DNA of 5,663 nucleotides from an uncultured Rhizobiaceae group bacterium (GTDB taxonomy: Bacteria; Pseudomonadota; Alphaproteobacteria; Rhizobiales; Rhizobiaceae), in contig CAJQOR010000207.1 in NCBI GenBank assembly GCA_905479965.1, positions 1-5,663 of the forward strand. Reading direction: 5' to 3'. Positions 5,566-5,663 of this stretch are shown piece by piece (position 1 is the first letter of the stretch; each line of letters opens with the position of its first letter). The translations under genes and the position numbers were made by a program. The notes beneath the pieces were generated by a model. That model made no database searches. It worked only from the letters and a program-made list of their open reading frames with translations, and was not told the DNA's origin.

Positions 5566-5663
5566 CTACGCAGGTCATGCCACAATATCCATACGCACCA
5601 CGCAGACCAACAGCGTGTAATTTCATCAACACCAGATCGCGAATCATGCTTTCAGATAAATCA
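5546..5663 (-). CDS. 3' end of an unidentified gene (cut by the window edge)
   Basis: The last 38-39 codons of a minus-strand gene whose body lies beyond the right edge; the stop is TAA at 5548-5546. The visible C-terminus reads LSESMIRDLVLMKLHAVG, then LRGAYGYCGMTCVVEKFEK. This looks like real protein: an amphipathic helix followed by a glycine/tyrosine-rich turn with two cysteines (GYCGMTC) and a charged tail. I do not recognise the family and assign no function. It precedes the Lrp/AsnC gene on the same strand, 51 bp before its preferred start, and Lrp-type regulators often control such neighbours. Confidence 0.6.
   Translation of the reverse strand, partial: DLSESMIRDLVLMKLHAVGLRGAYGYCGMTCVVEKFEK

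Noticed and set aside
1..5663. Defence system, phage, transposon or CRISPR content
   Set aside because: No transposase, integrase, repeat array, terminal repeats or nuclease/toxin motifs were found. All intact genes are metabolic enzymes or regulators.

Overview
The window most likely comes from a marine-type alphaproteobacterium. This is an inference from moderate base composition, the style of the protein sequences, and a mix of sulfatase, RraA-type aldolase, SDR, MerR and Lrp/AsnC genes; no rRNA or marker gene fixes the taxonomy. It looks like an accessory catabolic region, with two intact blocks separated by a patch of gene debris.

Left block (1-1434, + strand): an alpha/beta hydrolase with a complete Ser-Asp-His triad is followed after 24 bp by an RraA / 4-hydroxy-4-methyl-2-oxoglutarate aldolase-like protein. 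The two are probably co-transcribed. Between 1435 and 1866 no intact gene is visible. Instead there is the C-terminal tail of a gene on the minus strand (about 48 codons with its own stop, resembling the end of a RuBisCO-like protein), butted against an internally deleted SDR on the plus strand. The open frame at 1484-1795 is therefore a chimera: its first third is antisense of the minus-strand remnant, and only the rest is SDR-derived.

Centre (1867-4837, + strand): a complete type I sulfatase without a signal peptide comes first. Next is a classical SDR oxidoreductase preceded by a MerR-style promoter, in which a perfect 5+4+5 dyad sits inside a stretched -35/-10 spacer. A small MerR-family regulator with two cysteines follows the SDR. 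The simplest reading is a self-contained module in which the MerR protein controls the SDR, and perhaps itself by read-through. Two hairpins, one in the SDR leader and one in the SDR-merR gap, may tune expression.

Right block (4820-5663, - strand): a truncated unidentified gene enters from the right edge and is followed by an Lrp/AsnC-family regulator with a recognisable promoter and an overlapping inverted repeat. Beyond that is an unannotated 55-residue single-pass membrane protein frame whose 3' end overlaps the merR 3' end tail-to-tail by 18 bp.

The intact enzymes (hydrolase, aldolase-like lyase, sulfatase, SDR) fit breakdown of a sulfated or lactone-containing organic substrate, but the substrate cannot be named from this window. 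No mobile element, CRISPR array, tRNA or rRNA was seen.
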